Assembly: GCA_030017685.1 (NCBI GenBank)
Contig: JASEHH010000008.1
Coordinates: 1-64,000 of the forward strand
From: Thermodesulfobacteriota bacterium
GTDB lineage: Bacteria; Desulfobacterota; BSN033; UBA1163
Direction of reading: 5' to 3'
Length of the DNA stretch: 64,000 bases
Part shown: positions 56,470 through 64,000 of the stretch, one piece after another
Position numbering within the stretch: position 1 is the first letter of the stretch
Layout: every line of letters starts with the position of its first letter
The notes under the pieces: model-generated
Database searches by the model: none
What the model saw: only the letters and a program-made list of their open reading frames with translations
What the model was told of the DNA's origin: nothing
Position numbers and translations under genes: made by a program

Positions 56470-56591
56470 AGACGCATAGCGCATGGCGCATAGAGCATAG
56501 CGTCTTAGATTCAGTTTCAAGTAAGGTTTTCGCTATGCGCTTTGCTCTCTGCCCTATGCGATTTTTTGATAAAGGAGGTGATCAAAGCAAT

Positions 56592-56861
56592 ATGGCTGCA
56601 TCAATGAGATTGATGAGATTTGGTGGGAAGAAGAAGCCTTTTTATCGGATTGTGGTTGCAGACCGCCGTTCTCCGAGAGATGGAAGGTTTATCGAACAAG
56701 TAGGGACTTACAATCCCGGGAAAGATCCGGCAGAAGTCCGAATTAAGGAAGAGAAGGCGATAGGCTGGCTGAAAAAGGGAGCCCAGCCCACCCCGACCGT
56801 CCGTCAGCTTCTGATTCGATCAGGTGTGACGAAGAAGTTGGCGGAGAGCAAAAAAGAGTAG
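56592..56861 (+). CDS. rpsP: 30S ribosomal protein bS16
   Basis: [46 protein letters not shown]; start corrected from 56535. Confidence 0.97.
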   Translation: MAASMRLMRFGGKKKPFYRIVVADRRSPRDGRFIEQVGTYNPGKDPAEVRIKEEKAIGWLKKGAQPTPTVRQLLIRSGVTKKLAESKKE

Positions 56862-56879
56862 ATTGCCTTTTCTTCCTGG

Positions 56880-57060
56880 ATTGATACGTTCGACGGCGCC
56901 AAACCCCGATTTTTAAATCGGGGTAATGGTTCGACAAGCTCACCATCCCGAGCAGAGTCGAGGGAAAAGCGCCGCTCAGTATCAACCCTGAGCATACCCC
57001 GGGCGCCTGTCCTGAACGAAGTTGAAGGGTCAGACCGGGGAGTCGAATGGGTTGATTTCC
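56880..57060. repeat. Palindromic intergenic element between rpsP and the KH gene
   Basis: GATACGTTCGACGGCGCC...CCCCGATTTTTAAATCGGGG...GGTTCGACAAGCTCACCATCCCGAGCAGAGTCGAGGG...GGCGCCTGTCCTGAACGAAGTTGAAGGGTCAG. Confidence 0.75.
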
Positions 57061-57100
57061 AAGGATCTCTCCGAGAGCGGTTGCTCGAATTGGAGGTGGG

Positions 57101-57340
57101 ATGATGACGACAAAGGAGTTGATTGAGTTTATCGCCAAGGCATTGGTCGACCATCCGGAGCAGGTCAGGGTTTCTGAAGTCGAAGGAGAGAGGACCTCGG
57201 TCATCGAGCTCTCCGTAGCAAAGGATGATTTGGGGAAGGTGATCGGAAAACAGGGCAGAACGGCAAGATCCATCCGTGTGATTCTGGGAGCGGCTTCTGC
57301 CAATCTGGGTAAACGCTCTGTCCTGGAAATCATCGAATAG
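57101..57340 (+). CDS. khpA: KH-domain RNA-binding protein (KhpA-like)
   Basis: 79 aa; [56 protein letters not shown]; rpsP-KH-rimM-trmD context. Confidence 0.93.
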   Translation: MMTTKELIEFIAKALVDHPEQVRVSEVEGERTSVIELSVAKDDLGKVIGKQGRTARSIRVILGAASANLGKRSVLEIIE

Positions 57341-57346
57341 CGACCC

Positions 57347-57874
57347 ATGGAGCAAACTCTTTACCCGATCGGGAGGGTGGGCAAGCCCCATGGGGTCAGG
57401 GGGAAGATCAAAGTAGATTATTTCGGGGAGGACCCCGACCGCTTTCTCCTTTATCAGAAGATTTTCATCAAGGACGACTCAGGAAGACCGGAACCCTTTG
57501 AAGTTCTGGAAGTCACCCCTCAACCGCCACGCCTCATCCTAAGATTGAAAGGGATCGAAAGGATCGAAGAGACGGAGGGTCTCATCGGTAAGGAGATTCT
57601 CGTCCGCAGAGAAGATCTTCCCGAGCCGGAAGAGGGGGAATATTACTGGTTCGAGATTCTGGGGATGGCGGTCGAGACAGAGAAAGGCAAAAGGATCGGC
57701 ACGGTGAAGAAGATCTTTCCAACAGGCGCCCATGATGTCTATGTCGTCGAGGGAAAGAGAGGAGAGATCTTTCTGCCGGCAACCGAAGGGGTGATCCAAG
57801 GCATTGACCGTCAAAGAAGGGTGATGACGGTGGTCCGGATGGAAGGGTTGTGGGAGGAGGAAGATGAGATTTGA
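57347..57874 (+). CDS. rimM: Ribosome maturation factor RimM
   Basis: [29 protein letters not shown]...[42 protein letters not shown]. Confidence 0.95.
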   Translation: MEQTLYPIGRVGKPHGVRGKIKVDYFGEDPDRFLLYQKIFIKDDSGRPEPFEVLEVTPQPPRLILRLKGIERIEETEGLIGKEILVRREDLPEPEEGEYYWFEILGMAVETEKGKRIGTVKKIFPTGAHDVYVVEGKRGEIFLPATEGVIQGIDRQRRVMTVVRMEGLWEEEDEI

Positions 57875-58601
57875 CATCCTCACCCTTTTCCCGGAGATGT
57901 TTTCTTCTCCCTTTCAGGAGAGCATCCTGGCCAAAGCGATTGAAAAAGGGCTGATCGAGGTGAGGACGATCAACATCCGGGACTTTGCCCTTGATAAGCG
58001 CCGGATCGTCGATGATGCTCCCTATGGCGGAGGGCAGGGGATGGTGATGAAAGTGGAACCCATTGCCCGGGCCATTGAACAGGTGAAATCAGAAGATCCA
58101 TCGGTCAGGACAATCTATCTAACCCCCGAAGGAAAGCCGTTGAATCAGGAGATGGCCAGGCAACTCTCTTCCCGATCCCATCTGATCCTTCTCTGCGGCA
58201 GGTATGAGGGAGTGGATGAGAGGGTAAGGGAGCTCTTCATCGATGAAGAGATATCGATCGGGGATTATGTTCTGACCGGAGGAGAACTGGCCGCCATGGT
58301 TCTGATCGATACGGTCTCAAGGCTTTTGCCCGGAGTGTTAGGGTCGGACCGGTCGGCGGAGGAAGATTCCTTCTTTGGCTCTTTGCTGGAATATCCCCAG
58401 TATACCCGGCCTGCAAGTTTCAGGGGGTATGAAGTTCCCGAAGTCCTTCTTTCGGGAAACCATCAGGCGATCTCTCTCTGGAGAAGGAAGGAGGCCCTGA
58501 GACGAACGTGGATGAGAAGGCCGGATCTGTTAAGCAAAGCTTCTCTTTCTGAGGAAGATAAAAAGATCCTGGAAGAGATATCAAAAAAGGATGTTTCGTG
58601 A
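57864..58601 (+). CDS. trmD: tRNA (guanine-N1)-methyltransferase
   Basis: [93 protein letters not shown]. Confidence 0.98.
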   Translation: MRFDILTLFPEMFSSPFQESILAKAIEKGLIEVRTINIRDFALDKRRIVDDAPYGGGQGMVMKVEPIARAIEQVKSEDPSVRTIYLTPEGKPLNQEMARQLSSRSHLILLCGRYEGVDERVRELFIDEEISIGDYVLTGGELAAMVLIDTVSRLLPGVLGSDRSAEEDSFFGSLLEYPQYTRPASFRGYEVPEVLLSGNHQAISLWRRKEALRRTWMRRPDLLSKASLSEEDKKILEEISKKDVS

Positions 58602-58680
58602 CGGGTGCATTTCCCATCGAATGAAAAAAATGGCCTTTTAGGCAAGGGGAAGAGGTTAGGGCTATGAAGCCAGTTTGGAG

Positions 58681-58810
58681 AAAGGTCAATGGGTTAGGGT
58701 TAATGATTCTTGAACCCGGGGTAGACAGATTTAAACACCAATGACCTAACCTAACGACTAAACGGGCATCTTTACCCTTACCTTTAGACGGTACACTTTA
58801 CTTTCTAAAC
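58681..58810. repeat. Family G-like / CCTAAC word repeat, copy 4 (divergent)
   Basis: GGTCAATGGGTTAGGGTTAATG...CAATGACCTAACCTAACGACTAAACGGGCATCTTTACCCTTACCTTTAGACGGTACACTTTACTTTCTA. Confidence 0.6.
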
Positions 58811-58811
58811 A

Positions 58812-59378
58812 ATGGGCTCTAATCTCTATTTAGGATTGGTTCACCATCCTGTCTATGACAGGAGAAGAGAGGTGGTCACGACCGCTGTGACCAACTTCGA
58901 TATTCACGATATTTCCCGCTGTGCGCGGACATTCGGACTGGGAGGCTTTTTCATCATCACTCCCCTTGAAAGCCAGGTGGAGTTGGTGGAGAGGATCATC
59001 GGCCATTGGAGGCAGGGGGCAGGCTCAGTGTATAATCCCACGAGAAAGGAATCCCTCTCCCTTGTCCGGGTGTCCCGGAGCATTGATGAGGCGGATCAGG
59101 AAATTTCACGTCTCCATCAAAAGAAAGCCAAGAGGATTGCCACAGGAGCCTCCTCTTATCCTGATTGCATCGGTTATGGAGACTTGCGGAGACTTCTAAA
59201 AGATCGGGAAACTCCGTTTTTTCTTCTGTTTGGGACTGGATGGGGTTTAACCCAGGAGGTTAAAGGAAGTTCAGATTATGTATTGGCACCGATCGAAGGA
59301 AAAGGTTATAATCACCTCTCAGTTCGTTCAGCCGTTGCCATCATCTTAGATCGGCTGTTGGGAGAGCGAATCGAATAA
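58812..59378 (+). CDS. SAM-dependent RNA methyltransferase (SAM_MT_RNA/SPOUT-like family)
   Basis: LYLGLVHHPVYDRRREVVTTAVTNFDIHDISRCARTFGL...FFLLFGTGWGLTQEV...GYNHLSVRSAVAIILDRLLG; trmD-rplS context. Confidence 0.85.
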   Translation: MGSNLYLGLVHHPVYDRRREVVTTAVTNFDIHDISRCARTFGLGGFFIITPLESQVELVERIIGHWRQGAGSVYNPTRKESLSLVRVSRSIDEADQEISRLHQKKAKRIATGASSYPDCIGYGDLRRLLKDRETPFFLLFGTGWGLTQEVKGSSDYVLAPIEGKGYNHLSVRSAVAIILDRLLGERIE

Positions 59379-59506
59379 TTTCGGAATTCGCCTGCCTGCC
59401 GCAGGCAGGGATTTCGGAATGCGGAATTTTTAATAACATGGTTTAAAGATCTTCTATTCCGCAATCCGCATTCCACATTCCGCAATCGAATAGAAGGGAG
59501 AGTAAG

Positions 59507-59860
59507 ATGAATCCGTTAGAGTTGGTTGAAAGAGAACAGTTACGGACGGACCTCACCCCATTCAAGGTGGGTGATACGGTCCGGGTCCACGTGAAGATCA
59601 TCGAGGGAGAAAAAGAGAGAATACAGCCATTTGAAGGAGTGGTCATTCGCAAAAAGGCAGGAGGGATCCGGTCAAGTTTCACCGTCAGGAAGATCTCCTA
59701 CGGGATAGGGGTGGAAAGAATCTTTCCTATGCATTCCCCCAGAATTGATCGGATCGATGTGATCAGCCGCGGGAAGGTGAGACGAGCCAAACTCTTCTAC
59801 CTGAGAGGCCTGAAAGGCAAGGCGGCCAGGATCCGGGGCGAAAAGAAACAAGTAGCCTAG
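59507..59860 (+). CDS. rplS: 50S ribosomal protein bL19
   Basis: [90 protein letters not shown]. Confidence 0.98.
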   Translation: MNPLELVEREQLRTDLTPFKVGDTVRVHVKIIEGEKERIQPFEGVVIRKKAGGIRSSFTVRKISYGIGVERIFPMHSPRIDRIDVISRGKVRRAKLFYLRGLKGKAARIRGEKKQVA

Positions 59861-59943
59861 AAAAACATCAATGCAAAGTGTAAAATTAGCATTGAAAATT
59901 TTAAATTAAGATTGTTAAATTTTCATTTTGCATTTTGCAATGA

Positions 59944-60579
59944 GTGGTTATCATGCTTTTTCCTTCTCTTCCCGCTCAGCCCATGGACTATTTCGAAAAG
60001 ATGTACCGTGGGCAGGGCTACCAGCGAGTTGCCGGTGTGGATGAGGTGGGAAGAGGCCCTCTTGCTGGGCCTGTCGTGGCCGCGGCTGTCATCCTTCCGG
60101 AAGAAGGTATCGGTCAGAAGCTCTTCGATTCGAAGAAGATATCCTCCAAGAAACGAGAAGAACTTTACAAACACATCTATCAGAAAGCCCTTGGCGTCGG
60201 GCTCGGTGTAGTCCATCACAAGGAGATCGATCTCCTCAATATCCTCCGGGCCACTTTGAAAGCGATGGTCCTGGCTGTTGAGAATCTTCCCTTGTCCCCT
60301 GATTTTATTCTGATCGATGGAAATCAGACCCTCCATTTTCCCGTACCCCAGAAGCCCATCCGCAAAGGAGACCAGATTTGCAACTCCATTGCGGCGGCAT
60401 CCATCGTGGCCAAGGTTACCCGGGACCGTATGATGCTGGAATGCCATCAAAAATACCCGCAGTATAATTTTGCAAAACATAAAGGCTACGGAACAAAGGA
60501 GCACCGGAAAGCCATTGAGACATTTGGCGTCTGCGAACTCCACCGGAAGACCTTTCGGGGAGTAAAAGAATATTTGTAA
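59944..60579 (+). CDS. rnhB: Ribonuclease HII
   Basis: VAGVDEVGRGPLAGPVVAAAVIL, LFDSKKISSKKREELY, HKGYGTKEHRKAIETFGVCELHRKTF. Confidence 0.96.
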   Translation: MVIMLFPSLPAQPMDYFEKMYRGQGYQRVAGVDEVGRGPLAGPVVAAAVILPEEGIGQKLFDSKKISSKKREELYKHIYQKALGVGLGVVHHKEIDLLNILRATLKAMVLAVENLPLSPDFILIDGNQTLHFPVPQKPIRKGDQICNSIAAASIVAKVTRDRMMLECHQKYPQYNFAKHKGYGTKEHRKAIETFGVCELHRKTFRGVKEYL

Positions 60580-60581
60580 TA

Positions 60582-60682
60582 AAGGGTTCAAGGAGTCCAG
60601 GGTTTGAGTGGTCAAGTGGGTGTCAAAAAAATTAAAAGGAAAACTTGAATCCTTGAATCCTCGAACCCTCGACCCCTTTGAG
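60582..60682. repeat. Word hairpin (TTGAATCC)
   Basis: AGGGTTCAAGGAGTCCAGGGTTTGAGTGGTCAAG / CTTGAATCCTTGAATCCTCGAACCCTCGACCCC. Confidence 0.75.
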
Positions 60683-61055
60683 TAAAAAGATGCAGAAAAA
60701 AGAACTCGGCAAAAAGGGCGAAGAGATAGCCCTCCGGTTTTTAAAAAAGAACGGATATCGCATCCTTGAAAAAAATTATGTCTGTAAAATGGGGGAGATG
60801 GACATTATTGCCAAAGAAAAGGATACTCTGGTCTTTATCGAAGTGAAAACTCGAACCTCCACAGAATTTGGCCCCCCTCAGCTGGCTGTCAACTCTCGGA
60901 AACAAAGGCAGCTTTCAAAAGTTGCCCTGAACTATTTAAATGAGAAGCGACTCAAAGATGTAAAGGCAAGGTTTGATGTCGTAGCCATTCTCCTCAGGCA
61001 AAAAGGAGAAAAGATCGAACTGATCAGGGATGCCTTCGATTTGAGTTGGGGATAA
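60678..61055 (+). CDS. YraN family (UPF0102) nuclease-fold protein
   Basis: GKKGEEIALRFLKKNGYRILEKNYVCKMGEMDIIAKEKDTLVFIEVKTRTSTEFGPPQLAVNSRKQRQL. Confidence 0.93.
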   Translation: MSKKMQKKELGKKGEEIALRFLKKNGYRILEKNYVCKMGEMDIIAKEKDTLVFIEVKTRTSTEFGPPQLAVNSRKQRQLSKVALNYLNEKRLKDVKARFDVVAILLRQKGEKIELIRDAFDLSWG

Positions 61056-61094
61056 AAAAAGTTAGGAGTTCGGAGTAGTTAGTCCGGAGGTAAA

Positions 61095-61358
61095 ATGTCT
61101 TCAAAAGATTTGAATTTTGCAGGAGAAGCTGTGTTTGAAGCAATCAATAACCAAATCCAAGATCAGAATCCACCTGAAACCAAACAAACTTATGATAGGC
61201 TTATGAAAGAAATAAAGAACCATGATGAGGTCATGAAATACATCGGCCTAGTGATGATGGCTGAAATATTGGATATATTAAAGAGTAAAAAACCATTCAA
61301 CAAAAAAAGATATATAGAACGGTTAAATAAACTACCAGATACATCATGGGCTGAATAG
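61095..61358 (+). CDS. Hypothetical protein (87 aa)
   Basis: Complete ORF, ATG preceded by GGAGG; no family recognised. Confidence 0.55.
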   Translation: MSSKDLNFAGEAVFEAINNQIQDQNPPETKQTYDRLMKEIKNHDEVMKYIGLVMMAEILDILKSKKPFNKKRYIERLNKLPDTSWAE

Positions 61359-61486
61359 ATATCAACTGCTTAACAATTCAATCCAGAGGTTGAGGAACTC
61401 GTGTCTTCAGGATCAGATTTAATTACTGAGATTTTTTCTTGCTCTCCTTAAAAACAAGATAATCTTTCGTTCTGTCCTTAAATGTC

Positions 61487-61505
61487 AATATTTAAGTCTG
61501 ACCCC
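61487..61505. repeat. Solo RAYT-type terminal motif (TTTAAGTCTGACCCC)
   Basis: AATATTTAAGTCTGACCCC resembles the RAYT element ends seen at 1685 and 2676. Confidence 0.5.
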
Positions 61506-61677
61506 AGGGTTTCACCTCCCAGGGATTTCAAGATTTGCACGACGTGGCCTGGCTATTCATGTCCGTTGATGTCATAGAAGGCGTCTAAAGGATGGCGACC
61601 TTTTTTAACGGCCCCCAGCATTCAGAGATCACTAGGAAAAAGTGGAGATTTTCAAAAATATTTCTGGTTCACCTCGA

Positions 61678-63078
61678 ATGTTCAATCACGTCCTGTGCGT
61701 GTACCCGTATCGTCGTGAGTTAAACCACTCAGGCTTCTGCCCTCCCCTGGGACTCGAGTTCATCGCAGCGGTTCTCAATCCACACGCTCGCACGCTCGAC
61801 CTCGTGGACCTTCGAAAGGAATCCGGCAGCACAAAGGACTTTTTTCGCCCGGAAACCGATATGGTTTGTTTCTCAATCAACTGGGACCGCGATCCGGAAT
61901 CCTTGGACAAGGAGATCCTTTCTGTGCCTCCCGGGATTTTCACCCTGTTGGGCGGGCGGTACGCTACGGAAAATCCCGACCACTGGCTGACCACCTATCC
62001 AAACGTGACCGCTGTCGTTCGCGGGGATGGTGAGGAGGCCACGGAAGAGATTTGCCGGGGCATGCCGCTCGAAAAGATTGCCGGCCTCAGCTACCGTAAA
62101 AACGGACAGATCTTCCACAACCCAAACCGCAAAGTAGGCCCTATACGGGACGACCTTTTCCCCATTCGGCGCTTGCGCCGGCATGCCTATGAGGTCACCC
62201 TGGATGGCATCGACACGGGCCTTTCAATTGATACGGTGGCCGCCTCGCGCGGTTGCCCGTTTAACTGTACCTTTTGCTCCTTCAACCGCAACCCCTGGGG
62301 CGAAAAGCGGCCATGGTCGGCACGCTCTCCTGAATCCGTGGTAGAGGAGCTCGCCGGCATCGAGTCCAATGTCGTTGGTTTCACAGACGACCTGTTCACC
62401 CATGACATGGATCGCGTGGGGCAGATCTGCGAATTGATCTTGGCCCGCGGCATCCGTAAGAAGTACATTATTAATGCACGGCTGGAAATCGCCCAGCGAC
62501 CGGATATCTTGCGGAAGATGGAGCGGGCCGGGTTCACCATGCTCCTGCTGGGCATTGAGTCAGCCCAGGATAAAACCCTGCGCGCCATGCGCAAAGGCTT
62601 CGACACCGCTCAGATTCGGAAACACTTCAAGGTGCTCCGGCGCAGCCGCATGTTTCTCCACGGCTACTTTATCCTCGGGAATATCGGGGAGAACATGGAA
62701 GAAATGCTTTATATCTCAACCTTCGCGCGTGAGCTGGGCCTTGACACGCTGGGTCTTTCGACGTTGCGCTTTAATCCTTACTCAGGTTTGGATGAACTCA
62801 TTGCCCAGAACCCGGGCTATTACATCGCTCCCGATGGGAATGTTTATTCCGACCATTGTTCTAAGCATGAGCTCAAGCAACTGCGCCGCCGGATTCTCCG
62901 GGAATTTCATACCGCTGGCCGGCTCTTTCATCTCATGCACAAAGGGCTCCAGAATGGCGCGCTCTGCTTTCTCCCAGCCTTGCTTCCAAGGCTGCCCGCC
63001 ATTGTTTGGCGCGTGGGGCATCGCGTGGTCAAGAAGACCAAGCGACGTGAACACCGTCAGATCCACCGTATGAAGTGA
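61678..63078 (+). CDS. B12-binding-domain radical SAM protein
   Basis: PPLGLEFIAAVLNPHARTLDLVDLR; radical SAM CPFNCTFCSFNRNPWG; FTMLLLGIESAQDKTLRAMRKG; ORF track opens at 61642 (GTG). Confidence 0.88.
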   Translation: MFNHVLCVYPYRRELNHSGFCPPLGLEFIAAVLNPHARTLDLVDLRKESGSTKDFFRPETDMVCFSINWDRDPESLDKEILSVPPGIFTLLGGRYATENPDHWLTTYPNVTAVVRGDGEEATEEICRGMPLEKIAGLSYRKNGQIFHNPNRKVGPIRDDLFPIRRLRRHAYEVTLDGIDTGLSIDTVAASRGCPFNCTFCSFNRNPWGEKRPWSARSPESVVEELAGIESNVVGFTDDLFTHDMDRVGQICELILARGIRKKYIINARLEIAQRPDILRKMERAGFTMLLLGIESAQDKTLRAMRKGFDTAQIRKHFKVLRRSRMFLHGYFILGNIGENMEEMLYISTFARELGLDTLGLSTLRFNPYSGLDELIAQNPGYYIAPDGNVYSDHCSKHELKQLRRRILREFHTAGRLFHLMHKGLQNGALCFLPALLPRLPAIVWRVGHRVVKKTKRREHRQIHRMK

Positions 63079-63147
63079 AAAGGTGAGATCATTCCATTTT
63101 CCCTTACTCTGTTTTTAGATACTATTTATTTGAAATCATAGTTGCTG

Positions 63148-63325
63148 TAGAGGCTTGGTTACAGGCGCCTCAGAAAAAGGAACCTGGGTTCGCCTATTCC
63201 ACCCGACGGTGGGAGGAAAACTGATACGAGGGTTTGAAGGTCTCGATGTCGGAGATCGAGTTCGCGTTGAGCCCATAGGGATTGATGCCGAACGAGGATT
63301 CATCGACTTTAGCCGAACAGGATGA
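63148..63325 (+). pseudogene. C-terminal remnant of an RNB-family exoribonuclease gene
   Basis: Frame reads VTGASEKGTWVRLFHPTVGGKLIRGFEGLDVGDRVRVEPIGIDAERGFIDFSRTG*; no catalytic domain upstream. Confidence 0.75.
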
Positions 63326-63501
63326 AGACAGGAGGATTGAGATTCGCCCGTTTTAGGTGAAGGAGATCGTTTCGCACCAATACAGCGCAGGCCTCAGATT
63401 TGTGAAGAAAAGGCAGACTTGGTGAAGGGGTATTTCGACTAATTTTCATATCACTGAAAAAAAGTCTTGACTTTTTTACGTATTTATGAAAAAAAGTCGG
63501 T

Positions 63502-64000
63502 ATGGAAAGGTTGGTCGGAAAATATATCTTTGACCCTGAGATCAGTGCTGGAAAGATGGTTTTCCTAACGGGTCCTCGCCAGGTCGGCAAAACCACTTTT
63601 GCAAAAAACTGGCTTTCTTCCGAAAGAGTTGAGGATACTTACTTCGACTGGGATGATCCGGCAGTCAGGAGCGAGTACAACCGGAACCCTCTTTATTTCC
63701 GAAATATTGTCAACGCTAAGTTTAAGGGCAGACCTGTTCCCATGGTTTTTGATGAGATACACAAGCAGAAAAACTGGAAGAACATTCTCAAAGGAGTCTA
63801 CGATCCCAACAGGGAAAAAGTGCAACTCCTTGTGACAGGGAGTGCCCGTCTGGGGCTTTATCGGAAGTCAGGGGATTCCCTTGTCGGCAGATACTTTTCC
63901 TTTCAGATGTTCCCTATGGGGCTACCCGAGGTTGCGAGTGATTTTTCCCGGATTCTTGAAGAAGATAGTCCCCTTGTTGCCGGCGAATCACTGATGGAAC
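63502..64000 (+). CDS. AAA_14/DUF4143-type ATP-binding protein (truncated by the window end)
   Basis: MERLVGKYIFDPEISAGKMVFLTGPRQVGKTTFAKNWL...FDEIHKQKNWKNILKGVYD...QLLVTGSARLGLYRKSGDSLVGRYFSFQMFPM; open to position 64000. Confidence 0.88.
   Translation, partial: MERLVGKYIFDPEISAGKMVFLTGPRQVGKTTFAKNWLSSERVEDTYFDWDDPAVRSEYNRNPLYFRNIVNAKFKGRPVPMVFDEIHKQKNWKNILKGVYDPNREKVQLLVTGSARLGLYRKSGDSLVGRYFSFQMFPMGLPEVASDFSRILEEDSPLVAGESLME

Noticed and set aside
1-64000. tRNA, rRNA, tmRNA, SRP RNA or CRISPR loci
   Set aside because: No convincing tRNA cloverleaf/T-loop, rRNA or array seen by eye; GGTTCGA-type strings found lie in coding sequence or palindromic repeats. tRNAscan-SE and Infernal would be decisive.

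Overview
This 64 kb bacterial window looks chromosomal and Desulfobacterota-like; that assignment is inferred from gene content only. It is mostly housekeeping and energy-metabolism genes: lysS, rimO, mfd, three SurA/PrsA-type PPIases, pdxA, a thiolase/crotonase/Etf cluster, a NuoE/NuoF/HoxU-like plus GltB-like (FMN) cluster with an NtrC-type two-component system, selD, dapL, ffh, and rpsP-KH-rimM-trmD-...-rplS-rnhB-yraN. The most notable observations are: (1) selD is itself a selenoprotein gene, with an in-frame TGA at 38377-38379 followed by a SECIS-like hairpin, so the ORF track misses its first 30 codons. (2) The diaphorase/GltB-like operon has a good sigma-54 -24/-12 promoter, an adjacent sigma-54 activator and histidine kinase, and sits in a ~9 kb block bounded by a short homologous copy of the DUF3426 gene 3' end. 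(3) Two overlapping ATPase genes (one with a wHTH and TPR array) lie behind a 16-bp-period direct repeat; the first gene carries a single-base frameshift. (4) A BamD-like and an LptA/OstA-like domain are fused in one ORF. (5) Many intergenic regions hold long hairpins whose arms are iterated short words, with different words at different loci. Some contain nested micropalindromes (CCTGCCTGC-n-GCAGGCAGG) and some supply stop codons. There are also multi-copy palindromic families, a RAYT transposase with its own terminal repeats inserted at the rimO stop, and a palindromic element inserted in-frame in a Cys-rich ORF. All calls come from reading the sequence and ORF translations; no database search was run.
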